NCBI RefSeq assembly: GCF_001458595.1
Contig: NZ_LN890328.1
Span: 1,082,925 to 1,146,924 of the forward strand
Origin: Clostridium neonatale
GTDB taxonomy: Bacteria; Bacillota; Clostridia; Clostridiales; Clostridiaceae
Direction of reading: 5' to 3'
DNA: 64,000 bases
The notes under the pieces are model-generated. The model had not been told where the DNA came from and did no database searches. It was given only the letters and a program-made list of their open reading frames with translations. Shown here one piece after another: positions 17,743 through 26,906 of this stretch. Numbering within the stretch: position 1 is the first letter of the stretch; the number at the start of each line of letters is the position of its first letter. A program made the position numbers and the translations under genes.

Positions 17743-18600
17743 TTATTTTGTTATTTCAAATTCTTGCATTCCCATAAATCCAGGTGCAACTTCATACTTA
17801 TCAAATACAATTACAGGATTTTTTGATGAATTTAAGTAAAACTTTGTATTTTCATCAATAGAAGTGAAGCCTCCTTTTTCTTCAGAAAAATACACAATAT
17901 TCAGATCTGCCTCACTTTTTTCCTTCATTTGTTTTTTTATGCTTTCATTTGCAATCTCTATATAGTTATCACCAAGAATATCTTTTAGTGTAAGTTCTTT
18001 ATTATTTTTTATATCTAAGTTATAGTAATTATTTAATCCATATGCACTAACCCAGCTTTCTGTACCTGTTATTACAAATGAAACAATATCTTCATCTTGA
18101 TACTTTACATCATATCCAACATTAACCTTTATGTTATGCTTAGCAAATTCTTCTTCTGTCCCGCCAGTTGCTATGAAAGCCTTTTTATATTCTTGTATTC
18201 TTTCATCAGCTTCTTTTACATAGCTGTCTATTTTTTCTTGTATTAAACTATTAACATCTTTAGCTTTTTCTGAATCTATTGCTGGAACTTCAACTTTTAT
18301 GTTCCTATCTTTATTTTTATCTTCATATGAACGTACTGTTAATACTTTCATTACATTTCCTATAATAGGTATATTTTGCATTGTATCTGCAAATACTTCA
18401 CTAGTATTTACTCCTATTAATATTGCTAATACGAATGCTGCTGCAATGGTTGTTAAATACTTTATATAGTTCTTCTTTTTCATTGGGACCACCTTATTTT
18501 TTCCTTCTTCATTTTTTATACATTTGTCTATAATCAAACTTAATTCATTAGGAATTTTAATGGATTCATATATTTTCTTTGCATCTTTTAATTCATTCAT
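17743..18600 (-). CDS. rsiV: RsiV-like anti-sigma factor (DUF3298/DUF4163)
   Basis: The 285-residue protein (the same length as Bacillus subtilis RsiV) has a short cytoplasmic N-terminus, one transmembrane helix (about 49-68) and an extracellular DUF4163-DUF3298 region with the FVITGTESWVSAYGLNNYYNLD and NKELTLKDILGDNY motifs. In B. subtilis RsiV holds SigV inactive, binds lysozyme directly and is then cleaved. It starts 3 bp after the stop of the ECF sigma gene, whose end contains the AAGGAGG ribosome-binding site. Orthology is inferred; other DUF3298 anti-sigma factors exist. Confidence 0.82.
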   Translation of the reverse strand: MNELKDAKKIYESIKIPNELSLIIDKCIKNEEGKNKVVPMKKKNYIKYLTTIAAAFVLAILIGVNTSEVFADTMQNIPIIGNVMKVLTVRSYEDKNKDRNIKVEVPAIDSEKAKDVNSLIQEKIDSYVKEADERIQEYKKAFIATGGTEEEFAKHNIKVNVGYDVKYQDEDIVSFVITGTESWVSAYGLNNYYNLDIKNNKELTLKDILGDNYIEIANESIKKQMKEKSEADLNIVYFSEEKGGFTSIDENTKFYLNSSKNPVIVFDKYEVAPGFMGMQEFEITK

Positions 18601-18603
18601 AAA

Positions 18604-19089
18604 TCATACCTCCTTAACTAGAAGTTTTAGTTTTTTTAATCCAGAATATAATCGCGTTTTCACAGTATTTAAATTTGTATCTGTTATTTCAGATATTTCT
18701 TTTAAAGTCATTTCTTCATAATAATGAAGCATTATAACTGTTTTTATATCTTCTGATAATTTATCTATTGCATTATATAATTCAATTCCTTTATAATAAG
18801 CTTCCTCATGATATATATCTTTTTTTACATTCTCTTTTTCGTATAAAAGCTCCTTTTGAGCTTTCTTTATATACGCTAAACATTCATTAACTAATACCCT
18901 ATAAAACCATGTTTTAATATAGTCTATATTTTTTATAGTATTATATTTTTCTAAGGCTATGCAAACTGCATTCTGAACTATATCAAGTGATGAATCTTTA
19001 TTCTTAGTATAACTATAAGCTAAACGGTAAAACTTATCTTGATTATTTAAGATATAATGTACTACCTTTTCGTAATTATCATTTTTCAT
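18604..19089 (-). CDS. sigV: ECF sigma factor, SigV-like
   Basis: The 161-residue protein has sigma region 2 (FYRLAYSYTKNKDSSLDIVQNAVCIALEKY) and region 4 (LSEDIKTVIMLHYYEEMTLKEISEITDTNLNTVKTRLYSGLKKL), with no other domain. Pairing with an RsiV-like gene suggests a lysozyme-responsive envelope-stress sigma factor that would also activate its own operon. The ribosome-binding site is AGAGGAGGGG. An 8-bp inverted repeat TATATAGT/ACTATATA lies upstream at 19153-19174; I did not find an unambiguous ECF promoter. Confidence 0.88.
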   Translation of the reverse strand: MKNDNYEKVVHYILNNQDKFYRLAYSYTKNKDSSLDIVQNAVCIALEKYNTIKNIDYIKTWFYRVLVNECLAYIKKAQKELLYEKENVKKDIYHEEAYYKGIELYNAIDKLSEDIKTVIMLHYYEEMTLKEISEITDTNLNTVKTRLYSGLKKLKLLVKEV

Positions 19090-19245
19090 TTTAGTTACCC
19101 CTCCTCTTTTGATAAATATAATTATTTAGCTATATAAATTGGCACCATATTTTATATAGTGTTTATACTATATAGATAAATAACTATTAAAAAAAGTTTG
19201 AATTATATAAAATTTTTTTATTATATATTTATATTAATTTAGAAT

Positions 19246-19286
19246 AAAAAAACAAGCAAACCTATATATAGTCTGCTTGTTTTTTT
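19246..19286 (-). terminator. Terminator of motAB
   Basis: AAAAAAACAAGCA (19246-19258) pairs with TGCTTGTTTTTTT (19274-19286). Read on the minus strand, the stem ends in a T7 run. It is 48 bp after the motB stop codon. Confidence 0.9.
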
Positions 19287-19333
19287 ATAATATATATTTT
19301 TTTATAAGTCATTATAAATAAAATTAATACTCT

Positions 19334-20077
19334 TTAACTATTAGTTTCTGATACATTATATTTACTATTCAATATAACAATATCAACTCTTCTATTTTGA
19401 GCTCTACCATCTTCACTGTCATTTGATTGTAATGGCCTATATTCTCCATAACCTACTGCTGATACTCTGTTTGGATTTATATTTCCATCATTAACTAAAA
19501 ATTCAGCAACATTTGATGCTCTAATTGATGATAGCTGCCAGTTTGAATGATAAAGTTCATTACTTATAATTACATTATCAGTATGCCCTTCGATTCTTAT
19601 ATAATTGTCCATTTCATTTAATACCTTTGATATTGACATTAAATCATTCTTAAAATCTTCTTTAACTATAGCTTGTCCAGTATCAAAAAATACATTATCA
19701 CTAAAACTTATACTAAGTCCTCTTTCTTCAATTGATGTAGTTATTCTTCCTTTTAGGTCAGAGTTTTCTACAATTTTATCAACTTGTGCTTTAACGTCTT
19801 CTAGTTTTTCTTCCTCAGTCTCTTCTCCTAAAGTACTATCAATTACTGGTCCACTTTCCCCGTCTATTACATCTTCACCTTTGGGACCAGAATTTTCAAA
19901 TATTCCACTTACATAAAATGCTTGTCTAAAAGAATCTGATAGCTGCTTATATTTTTTACTATCTACATTAGATGATGCATACAGTATAACGAAAAGTGCC
20001 ATAAGTAATGTTATTAAATCTGAATATGTTAGTAGCCATCGTTCACTATTTTCAGGCTTTTCTTGTCTTTTTTTCAT
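19334..20077 (-). CDS. motB: Flagellar motor stator protein MotB
   Basis: MotB forms the proton channel with MotA and anchors it to peptidoglycan. The 247-residue protein has one transmembrane helix (about 16-38) containing the proton-binding Asp in LLTYSDLITLLMALF, a plug/linker rich in acidic residues, and a C-terminal OmpA-like domain (about 125-240; IRIEGHTDN, NPNRVSAVGYGEYRP, NRRVDIVI). It starts 17 bp after motA with a GAGGGG ribosome-binding site placed just after the motA stop codon. It ends in Y-N-V-S-E-T-N-S without further domains. Confidence 0.95.
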   Translation of the reverse strand: MKKRQEKPENSERWLLTYSDLITLLMALFVILYASSNVDSKKYKQLSDSFRQAFYVSGIFENSGPKGEDVIDGESGPVIDSTLGEETEEEKLEDVKAQVDKIVENSDLKGRITTSIEERGLSISFSDNVFFDTGQAIVKEDFKNDLMSISKVLNEMDNYIRIEGHTDNVIISNELYHSNWQLSSIRASNVAEFLVNDGNINPNRVSAVGYGEYRPLQSNDSEDGRAQNRRVDIVILNSKYNVSETNS

Positions 20078-20094
20078 AAAAACACCCCTCTAAA

Positions 20095-20868
20095 CTACTG
20101 TATATTAAATTTATTTGCTTCTACATCTGTTAAGAAAGTTTGTAGTTTGCTTACAAGTACATTAGGGTTTATTCCTTGTTGTAAGAGGCATATTGCTTCA
20201 AGACATAATTCTCTTTCAATTATTTCTTCTCTATCATATACCTTTAGTTTATTTGCTACAGGTAACCATAGGAGATTTGCTGATGATATTCCATATAATG
20301 TAGCCATAAATGCAGATGCTATTTTAGGCCCTAAAACTGTTGGATCACTTAAATTACTAACAACTAATACAAGTCCCATAACTGTACCTATTATACCCAT
20401 TGTAGGAGCATATCCACCGGCAGCACTAAACATGTCTATTCCTGACTGATGACGCTCAGATATTTGCTCTATTTTAGTTTCTAAGATACTTCTTAGCTCT
20501 GTTAATTCAACACCATCAGTAACCAGTTGTAATCCTACTTTTATAAAAGGATCTAACTCTGGCTTTGTAGATTCTGCTTCAAGTGATAATAAACCTTCTT
20601 TTCTAGTTTTTATAGATAGATTATGAAAATATTCTATTTTTTGTTTTATATCGATATTTCTTTTTTTAAAAGCAATTCCCATGATCTTGAAAAATTTTTT
20701 TACTACTTTACTAGAACACGAAACCCCAACTGCTCCAAAAGTTCCTCCAAAAACAATAATCAATGCCGAAATCTGAATCAATGCTGCTGGCGATCCACCT
20801 TCCAACATAAACCCACAAATTAAACTTCCGAATGCAAATAACAAACTTAATATGATAATAATATCCAT
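20095..20868 (-). CDS. motA: Flagellar motor stator protein MotA
   Basis: The 257-residue protein has four transmembrane helices (near 3-20, 30-48, 150-170 and 180-200) and the conserved cytoplasmic loop. GGYAPTMGIIGTVMGLV and LGPKIASAFMATLYGISSANL are the signature segments around helices 3 and 4. It is first in a motAB operon with a GGAGGAG ribosome-binding site and a probable sigma-D (FliA) promoter upstream. No other flagellar genes are nearby, so motAB is a stand-alone unit, as in Bacillus. Confidence 0.95.
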   Translation of the reverse strand: MDIIIILSLLFAFGSLICGFMLEGGSPAALIQISALIIVFGGTFGAVGVSCSSKVVKKFFKIMGIAFKKRNIDIKQKIEYFHNLSIKTRKEGLLSLEAESTKPELDPFIKVGLQLVTDGVELTELRSILETKIEQISERHQSGIDMFSAAGGYAPTMGIIGTVMGLVLVVSNLSDPTVLGPKIASAFMATLYGISSANLLWLPVANKLKVYDREEIIERELCLEAICLLQQGINPNVLVSKLQTFLTDVEANKFNIQ

Positions 20869-20944
20869 ATTATCTCCTCCTTTATACCTTACAATGTTTT
20901 AATAAAAATTTAAATATTTTCATTCAATTGATAATAGCACTTTA

Positions 20945-20974
20945 TTCATCGGAGTATTGTTAAAGAAATGTTAA
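20945..20974 (-). promoter_or_regulatory. Probable sigma-D (flagellar) promoter of motAB
   Basis: On the minus strand, TTAAC (20974-20970) is followed after 16 bp by TCCGATGAA (20953-20945), close to the sigma-28/D consensus TAAA-N14-16-GCCGATAA. It lies about 77 bp upstream of motA, where a motility sigma promoter would be expected. Confidence 0.6.
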
Positions 20975-21054
20975 TTTTTTGTTAAATAAGTTAAATTTTC
21001 AAGGTGATTGTTATAAAATATTAGTTTTTTCTAAGCTTATTAACATTAAATAAC

Positions 21055-21107
21055 AAAAATGAAGCATATGAAATTACTGATATTAAATCATCATATACTT
21101 CATTTTT
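21055..21107 (-). terminator. Terminator of the second sigma/anti-sigma operon
   Basis: AAAAATGAAGCATATGA (21055-21071) pairs with TCATATACTTCATTTTT (21091-21107) with one mismatch, giving a T5 run on the minus strand. It is 74 bp after the gene ending at 21181. Confidence 0.85.
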
Positions 21108-21180
21108 ATTAGAATAATATATAAGTAATTATAATTTTATACTTTTAAAATTATAACCATTAGATGAACATATAGTTCAT

Positions 21181-22206
21181 TTAGTTAATACTCTTAATCA
21201 TATCAATTAAATCATTTTCGTTAATGCCATTTGGACTATAAATAGAATATGAGGCATTTTCATCAGTCCAACTAGATTCATTAATTAAATTATTATCATA
21301 TCCTTTTACAGCTACACTTATTTCATTTATATTAATCTTCTTTTCAAATGGATATATAGTATATTCTTCAGGTTTATTTTCTTTATTATTTTCAATTGTA
21401 AAAGTTAGTTCATTTTCAGCAGTTTTATAATCTATTTTTACTGTATTGTTAGAAATGACGCTTATATTGTCAATATTAAATCCTTCTGGAATATTTTTTA
21501 GCGTTTTAAATTTAAATCCAACTTCATTTTCAGCATCTTCTATTGTATTTACCTGTTTAATATTAGAAGCTTCTTCTTTTAACATACTTCTTTCTAATCC
21601 TGCATCATATGAAGCTACAGATATTTCATCATTTTTTTCTGAACTATTTTCAGAAGTATCAACTTCCTTACTCTTTGCAGTTTCCTTATTATTATCATGT
21701 TTTTCAATATTTTCATTTAAAGATTCATTTGCTTCACTAATTTCTTTTTCAGGTATTTCTATAATATTATTTTTTGAATCTGAATTTTTAATCAAAGGTG
21801 AATTAGATTTATCATTATTTTTTATATCTTCATTTTTAACATTTGAAGGAGAATTGCTTTCATTTTTTATAGTATCTTTCTTAGTATTTTTATTTAAGTC
21901 TTTACTATCTGCATTTGTCTTTTCTGTATTATTATTTAAGTCTTCATTGTGCTTCATTTCTATATTCTTAGTATTTTTATTATTTTCAAGACCAAATATC
22001 TTTAAGAAAAATCCTCTTAAATTTATGCATATCAATATACTTAGGCAAGCTACAAGTGTTCCCATGGATCTTTTATATAATCTATTTTTATTATTTTTCT
22101 TAATTACAAATTGCTTGTCCGAATTAATAGTATTATGTAATATTCTATTTTTTACTTCTTCACTCATGAAAACTGAATCCATTTGTTCTTTGTACTTCTT
22201 ACTCAA
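21181..22206 (-). CDS. Membrane anti-sigma factor, DUF4367-like
   Basis: About 341 residues: a short cytoplasmic N-terminus, one transmembrane helix (about 48-66), a very hydrophilic Asn/Lys/Glu/Ser-rich spacer (about 75-200) and a C-terminal extracellular domain (about 225-341) with FKFKTLKNIPEGFNI, resembling DUF4367. It overlaps the end of the preceding ECF sigma gene, the classic arrangement for a cognate anti-sigma factor. An ATG at 22212 is only 3 bases from the AGGAGG site; the TTG at 22206 is 9 bases away and is preferred. The signal sensed is unknown; the spacer probably crosses the cell wall. Confidence 0.75.
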   Translation of the reverse strand: MSKKYKEQMDSVFMSEEVKNRILHNTINSDKQFVIKKNNKNRLYKRSMGTLVACLSILICINLRGFFLKIFGLENNKNTKNIEMKHNEDLNNNTEKTNADSKDLNKNTKKDTIKNESNSPSNVKNEDIKNNDKSNSPLIKNSDSKNNIIEIPEKEISEANESLNENIEKHDNNKETAKSKEVDTSENSSEKNDEISVASYDAGLERSMLKEEASNIKQVNTIEDAENEVGFKFKTLKNIPEGFNIDNISVISNNTVKIDYKTAENELTFTIENNKENKPEEYTIYPFEKKININEISVAVKGYDNNLINESSWTDENASYSIYSPNGINENDLIDMIKSIN

Positions 22207-22690
22207 AATCATATTCCTCCTTTAATGATTTTTTTAGAATATTTCTTGCTCTATGTAATAATGAGCGTACCGTTGATTCTTTTTGGTTTGTTATTTCTGA
22301 TATTTCTGCTGTCTTATATCCTTCATAATAATACAAAAATATTATTTCTCTATATTTTACTGGCAGCTTCATAACAGCATCGAGAACAGTAGTATCTTTG
22401 TACTCATCATAATATGGCATTTCTATCAACTCTTCTTTTTTCTTAAACCATGAAGACTTAAGTTTATTTTTGCAAATATTTCGCGTAACACAAATAAGCC
22501 ATGATTTTTTATGATCATTATTTTCAAATATATCGATATTTTTTAATAATTGTATAAAAACTTCTTGAACTATATCCTCTGCATCATGCATATTTTTCAT
22601 ATATGAATATGCAAGTCTATACAATGTGTTTCCATAAGTTTCTAAATCTTTAGAAATAATTTCATCCGTACGCAATGAAACATCATTCAT
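22199..22690 (-). CDS. ECF sigma factor
   Basis: A SigW/SigM-like ECF sigma factor of about 163 residues with region 2 (LYRLAYSYMKNMHDAEDIVQEVFIQLLKNI) and region 4 (LPVKYREIIFLYYYEGYKTAEISEITNQKESTVRSLLHRARNIL). The start is set at ATG 22690 because AAAGGATGAG lies 8 bases upstream; the ATG at 22699 is within that site. It overlaps the downstream anti-sigma gene. This is the second ECF pair within 5 kb; the two sigma factors are clearly different in sequence and probably answer different envelope signals. Confidence 0.9.
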   Translation of the reverse strand: MNDVSLRTDEIISKDLETYGNTLYRLAYSYMKNMHDAEDIVQEVFIQLLKNIDIFENNDHKKSWLICVTRNICKNKLKSSWFKKKEELIEMPYYDEYKDTTVLDAVMKLPVKYREIIFLYYYEGYKTAEISEITNQKESTVRSLLHRARNILKKSLKEEYDFE

Positions 22691-22834
22691 AAAGCTCATC
22701 CTTTCATCTACTCAACAATATGAATAGTCCTAATTTAAATATTATATCTATGAAATTATATAAAATACGTATTTAATAATTATTTTTCCAATTATAATAC
22801 AACCTACCAGTGGAAAATGTTGCACTTTAAATAA

Positions 22835-22874
22835 AAAAATATTCAATACTAATTTTTTAGTATTGAATATTTTT
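22835..22874 (-). terminator. Terminator of the GH31 gene
   Basis: AAAAATATTCAATACTA (22835-22851) pairs perfectly with TAGTATTGAATATTTTT (22858-22874). It gives a T-rich 3' end on the minus strand, 33 bp after the stop codon at 22907. Confidence 0.9.
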
Positions 22875-22906
22875 ATTACTTAATTAGCTTTAAAAATACT
22901 ACAATA

Positions 22907-25252
22907 TTATAAATTAATAGTTATAATATTATTATCACTAATTTTTTCATTTTGTCCATTAATTATTACTTTTTTATTATTTAAATTGTGGATTCTAAAT
23001 TCCATTTCTCTTAATTTATCATTATATCCTTTTTCTAATGTTTTAACTTTTATTTCAACATTATCATCTACAGATACTTTAATCTTGTAAGCATTATATT
23101 CTCCTATTTGATATTTAAATGATTCCCCATCATCTAAATAATGATAATATCTGCTCTTACTTTCTTTGTTTCCTAAGAATACTTCAAATATCATTTTCTC
23201 AGAAACTTTTTCACCAATATAATTTTGTTCTTCTGAAGTTGCAATAACAGATCCTGCTTTAATATATATAGGGCAAATATCTATTGGTGTTTCTTTTATT
23301 ATATATGAGCCTCCTTTAAATTCTTCTTTAGTCCAATAATCTATCCAGTTATTACCAGAAGGTAAATATACCATTCGAGCTTTCTTGCCTTGTTCAACTA
23401 CTGGTGCAACTAATATGTTATCACCACACATAAATTCATCATTTATTTCATATGTGTTTTTATCATTTTGATAATTAAATAATAATGGTCTGATAACTGG
23501 AGCACCGTTTTTACTCATGTTCCACATTAAGTCATATAAATACGGAATTAATTTATAACGAAGCTTAATATATTTTTTATTTATTTCTTCAGTTAACTCA
23601 TCAAATGCCCATGGTTCTTGGTCTCTTGTTCCCATTGCGGAATGATTTCTAAAAAGTGGTGTAAATGCACCTACTTGTACCCATCTTTGAAGAAGTTCAG
23701 CTGATGCATCATGTCCAAATCCTCCTACATCAGTTCCACAAAAGCCAAAGCCTGAAAGCCCTAAATTCATAAGCATTGGAATAGACATTCTTAAATGCTC
23801 CCATGTACTTACATTATCCCCAGTCCATACTGTAGAATATTTTTGAGTACCAGAATAGCATGCTCTAGTAACTATAAAAGGTCTCTTTCCGGTCTCACAT
23901 TTTATTCCTTCATAAGTTGCTTTATCCATAAAATGAGCATAAACATTGTGAGCTTCTTTATGCATTACAGGTATACCATCATTATCAAACATAACATCGT
24001 CTGGAAGAGGTCCATTAAAACTTGCTGGTTCATTCATATCATTCCAAATTCCACTAACGCCATTATCCATCATTATTTTTTGATTTTTAGCCCACCATTT
24101 TCTAACATTTGAATTTAAGAAATCTGGAAATACAGATGTGCCAGGCCATACTTCATTTCTATAAGTTATTCCTTCATTATCTTTTGCAAAATAACCATTT
24201 TCAAGCCCATCTTTGTATATATTGTATTCTGTGTCTACTTTTACACCTGGGTCGATTATAGTTACTACTTTAAATCCCATATCTCTTAATCTTTTAAGAA
24301 GACCACTTGGATCTTTAAATTTATTTTTATCCCATGTAAATACTCTATAGCCATCCATGTAATCTATATCTAAATATAAAGTATCGCATGGGATGCCTCT
24401 CTCTCTAAAATTATCAGCTATTTCCATAAGTCTTTCCTCATTTTCATATGACCATCTGCATTGCTGATATCCAAGAGTCCAAAGTTGAGGAAGTGGAACT
24501 GTTCCCGTAAGTTTAGTATATCCTTCAACTACTTTTTTAACTTCTGGTCCATAAATAAAGTAGTAATCTAAATTTCCATCATCAGCTGCAAAATAATAGT
24601 ACTCCTTATTATCATGTCCCATATCAAAATATGTTTTAAAATGGTTATCAAAAAAAATACCAAAGGCAGTTGTATCTTTTATTGAAATTAAAAATGGTAT
24701 AGACTTATAAAGTCTATCAAAAGTCTCACCATGTGGACTTGGATTATCTGTATTCCAATTTACATAGTGGTATGATTTTTTATTTAAATGACCTGTCTTT
24801 TCACCAAGACCATAGAAATACATATTATCTTCCATTTTTTTTGATACATAAACTTTATATTCATTTTCACTATTTATATTATGTCCTTCTGCTTCAGCTA
24901 AAGAAAAATCTCCACTACGTCTTTTAAATGGCTTATACTCCCCCTTATAATCAGCACATAATATGTTTCCTTCTATATCATAGATATTTACAAGAAAGTT
25001 ATCAAAAATATCTATTATTAGCTTTTCTGTCTTTATTTTAAGAAAATCGTTTGATTTTTCTACTTCAAATTTTATAGTATACTTTTTTAAATTTTCAACG
25101 GATTTTGAATTTCTTTCGTTTCTAAAAAATGGTACGAAAAAATTAATTATATCGGATTTTATTATTTTTATTGAAACATCTTGTTTTTCAAATTTTATCT
25201 TGACATCGTTATCATTAATAGCATAGTCTATTAGTTTTCCATATTTATTCAC
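22907..25252 (-). CDS. Alpha-glucosidase, glycoside hydrolase family 31
   Basis: The enzyme releases glucose (or xylose) from alpha-linked oligosaccharides. The 781-residue protein lacks a signal peptide, so it is cytoplasmic. It has the N-terminal galactose-mutarotase-like domain, the barrel with nucleophile Asp405 in GIWNDMNEPASF and acid/base Asp479 in WTGDNVSTW, and the LFRNHSAMGTRDQEPWAF segment. The start is GTG with AAGGAG 9 bases upstream. It is monocistronic with a strong terminator; no transporter or regulator gene is adjacent, so its natural substrate cannot be inferred from context. Maltose-type oligosaccharides or isomaltose are likely. Confidence 0.94.
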   Translation of the reverse strand: MNKYGKLIDYAINDNDVKIKFEKQDVSIKIIKSDIINFFVPFFRNERNSKSVENLKKYTIKFEVEKSNDFLKIKTEKLIIDIFDNFLVNIYDIEGNILCADYKGEYKPFKRRSGDFSLAEAEGHNINSENEYKVYVSKKMEDNMYFYGLGEKTGHLNKKSYHYVNWNTDNPSPHGETFDRLYKSIPFLISIKDTTAFGIFFDNHFKTYFDMGHDNKEYYYFAADDGNLDYYFIYGPEVKKVVEGYTKLTGTVPLPQLWTLGYQQCRWSYENEERLMEIADNFRERGIPCDTLYLDIDYMDGYRVFTWDKNKFKDPSGLLKRLRDMGFKVVTIIDPGVKVDTEYNIYKDGLENGYFAKDNEGITYRNEVWPGTSVFPDFLNSNVRKWWAKNQKIMMDNGVSGIWNDMNEPASFNGPLPDDVMFDNDGIPVMHKEAHNVYAHFMDKATYEGIKCETGKRPFIVTRACYSGTQKYSTVWTGDNVSTWEHLRMSIPMLMNLGLSGFGFCGTDVGGFGHDASAELLQRWVQVGAFTPLFRNHSAMGTRDQEPWAFDELTEEINKKYIKLRYKLIPYLYDLMWNMSKNGAPVIRPLLFNYQNDKNTYEINDEFMCGDNILVAPVVEQGKKARMVYLPSGNNWIDYWTKEEFKGGSYIIKETPIDICPIYIKAGSVIATSEEQNYIGEKVSEKMIFEVFLGNKESKSRYYHYLDDGESFKYQIGEYNAYKIKVSVDDNVEIKVKTLEKGYNDKLREMEFRIHNLNNKKVIINGQNEKISDNNIITINL

Positions 25253-25450
25253 TAGTCAACACTCCTTCAAAACATAATCTTAATGTAATTTTTTTCTATG
25301 ATTATATTATAACTGTATTCTACTAATATTTCTAACAATATTAAGAGAAATAATTACACTATATTGACATTTTTATAAAATTCTTTAGCATTAAATAATG
25401 TTTAACGTAGCTAAAAAATATAAATCTCTGATTCAACAAGCTGTAACTAA

Positions 25451-25498
25451 AAAATTGTGCTGCACAATTAAGAATATCTCATTGTGTAGCACAATTTT
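25451..25498 (-). terminator. Terminator of the two-component operon
   Basis: An 18-bp stem, with arms 25451-25468 and 25481-25498 sharing the core AAAATTGTGC/GCACAATTTT, has one mismatch and is followed by a T-run on the minus strand. It is 32 bp after the histidine kinase stop codon. Confidence 0.85.
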
Positions 25499-25529
25499 TG
25501 CCTTTACAAAATGTATTGATAGTATTAAA

Positions 25530-26906
25530 TCATACTAACTTTTTATTCAAGCGTATTTTAAAGACTGTTCCTTCATTTTCATTACTTTTTACATCAATAC
25601 TTGCAGAATGTAAGTTTAGTATAGTTTTTACTATACTAAGTCCTAATCCATTACCTTTAGTTTTATTTCTACTCTTATCTCCTCTATACATTCTTTCAAA
25701 AATGAAAGGCATATCTTCTTCTTTTATACCAATCCCATTATCCATTATTTTTATTATTACATGATCCGCATCACTTTTTATAAGAATATATATTTTTCCA
25801 TTTTCATTTGTAAACTTAATACTGTTTGATATAATATTTATAAACACTTGCTTTAATTTATCAAAATCACCCAAGACATCAAAATCACTACCCTCTTTAT
25901 TCAAAATAACTTCAATCTTTTTTTCATGTGCATGTAGTAAAAAATCACTTATTACTATTGAAATGAGCTCATGAATATTTATATTTGATATATTTAATAC
26001 GGTATCTTCACTTTCAATAGCCTTTAATGAATTTAAATTATTTAATAATCTGCCAAAACGTATTACCTCATCGTTCAAATTGACTAGTTTTTCGTTAGTT
26101 ATAGGAATTATGCCATCTATCATTGCTTCTAAATTGTTTTGAAGAATATTTAAAGGGGTTCGTATTTCATGAGAAATATCAGAAATAAGCTGTTTCCTAA
26201 GAGAATCTTGATTTTTAAGAGTGTTTCCTAAAGAATTTATACTAACAACCAAATTTTCAATTTCTTCTATATCACTTTCTATATTCAATTTTGAATCATA
26301 ATTCCCTTTTGATAAATTTACTGAAGTATTAGAAACGGCTTTAATTGGGCGTGAAAATTGCTTTGATAGAATAAGGCTTATTATTATAACTATAACAATT
26401 GTAATTGTGCCGCTAAATAATATACTTTTATTTACTTGAAACTTAAAATTCATGTCTTCTGCTGAAAGTAGAAGTGGTGAATAGTCTCCTATGATAACAT
26501 ATCCAACTGTTTTTTCATTTATATTTATGTTAAATGTTTCAGTATTATATATTCCTTCTCTTTTTTCAGCCTTTATATTTTGTATATGTTCTTTATGTTT
26601 TATATCATTTGGATCCATCTCCCATACCACTTTGCCATTTTCATCTAAAAGACTCAAACAATAATCACTCATATACGCTTCATGCATCATTTCTTCACCA
26701 GAGTGTGAATCCCATTTTCCATCTCTTCTGTATATTTGCTGAAAATATCCTACTATTCTTGAATTCCTTTTATCTTTTACATTTTCTAAATATGAATCAA
26801 ATGTTTTTGTTATAGTTAAATTAACAAGTATTGCAGTAAATGAAACAGCTATTACAGAGCAAAATATAATAATAATACTTATGTGTTTCTTTATACTATG
26901 CTTCAT
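25530..26906 (-). CDS. Sensor histidine kinase (HAMP-HisKA-HATPase)
   Basis: About 458 residues: two transmembrane helices (about 9-30 and 163-185) flanking an extracellular sensor of about 130 residues, a HAMP domain (about 185-240), HisKA with the phosphorylated His in LISDISHEIRTPLNIL, and the catalytic domain with N box (FINIISNSIKFTN), DNGIGI and GLGLSIVK. The ATG at 26906 is preferred over an upstream TTG because GGTGA precedes it. It overlaps the response regulator stop by 11 bp, so translation is coupled. The signal is unknown; the layout is like BaeS. Confidence 0.93.
   Translation of the reverse strand: MKHSIKKHISIIIIFCSVIAVSFTAILVNLTITKTFDSYLENVKDKRNSRIVGYFQQIYRRDGKWDSHSGEEMMHEAYMSDYCLSLLDENGKVVWEMDPNDIKHKEHIQNIKAEKREGIYNTETFNININEKTVGYVIIGDYSPLLLSAEDMNFKFQVNKSILFSGTITIVIVIIISLILSKQFSRPIKAVSNTSVNLSKGNYDSKLNIESDIEEIENLVVSINSLGNTLKNQDSLRKQLISDISHEIRTPLNILQNNLEAMIDGIIPITNEKLVNLNDEVIRFGRLLNNLNSLKAIESEDTVLNISNINIHELISIVISDFLLHAHEKKIEVILNKEGSDFDVLGDFDKLKQVFINIISNSIKFTNENGKIYILIKSDADHVIIKIMDNGIGIKEEDMPFIFERMYRGDKSRNKTKGNGLGLSIVKTILNLHSASIDVKSNENEGTVFKIRLNKKLV

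Larger units (their letters stand above)
20869..21180. other. Intergenic region before motA
   Basis: This holds the probable sigma-D promoter on its left side and the terminator of the upstream anti-sigma gene on its right. Nothing else is seen. Confidence 0.6.

Noticed and set aside
21446..22225. 259-codon plus-strand frame opposite the DUF4367-like anti-sigma gene
   Set aside because: It is the antisense of a low-complexity Asn/Lys/Glu-rich gene; the translated Phe/Ser/Leu-rich protein has no domain, and the minus-strand gene has the ribosome-binding site and sigma-factor context.
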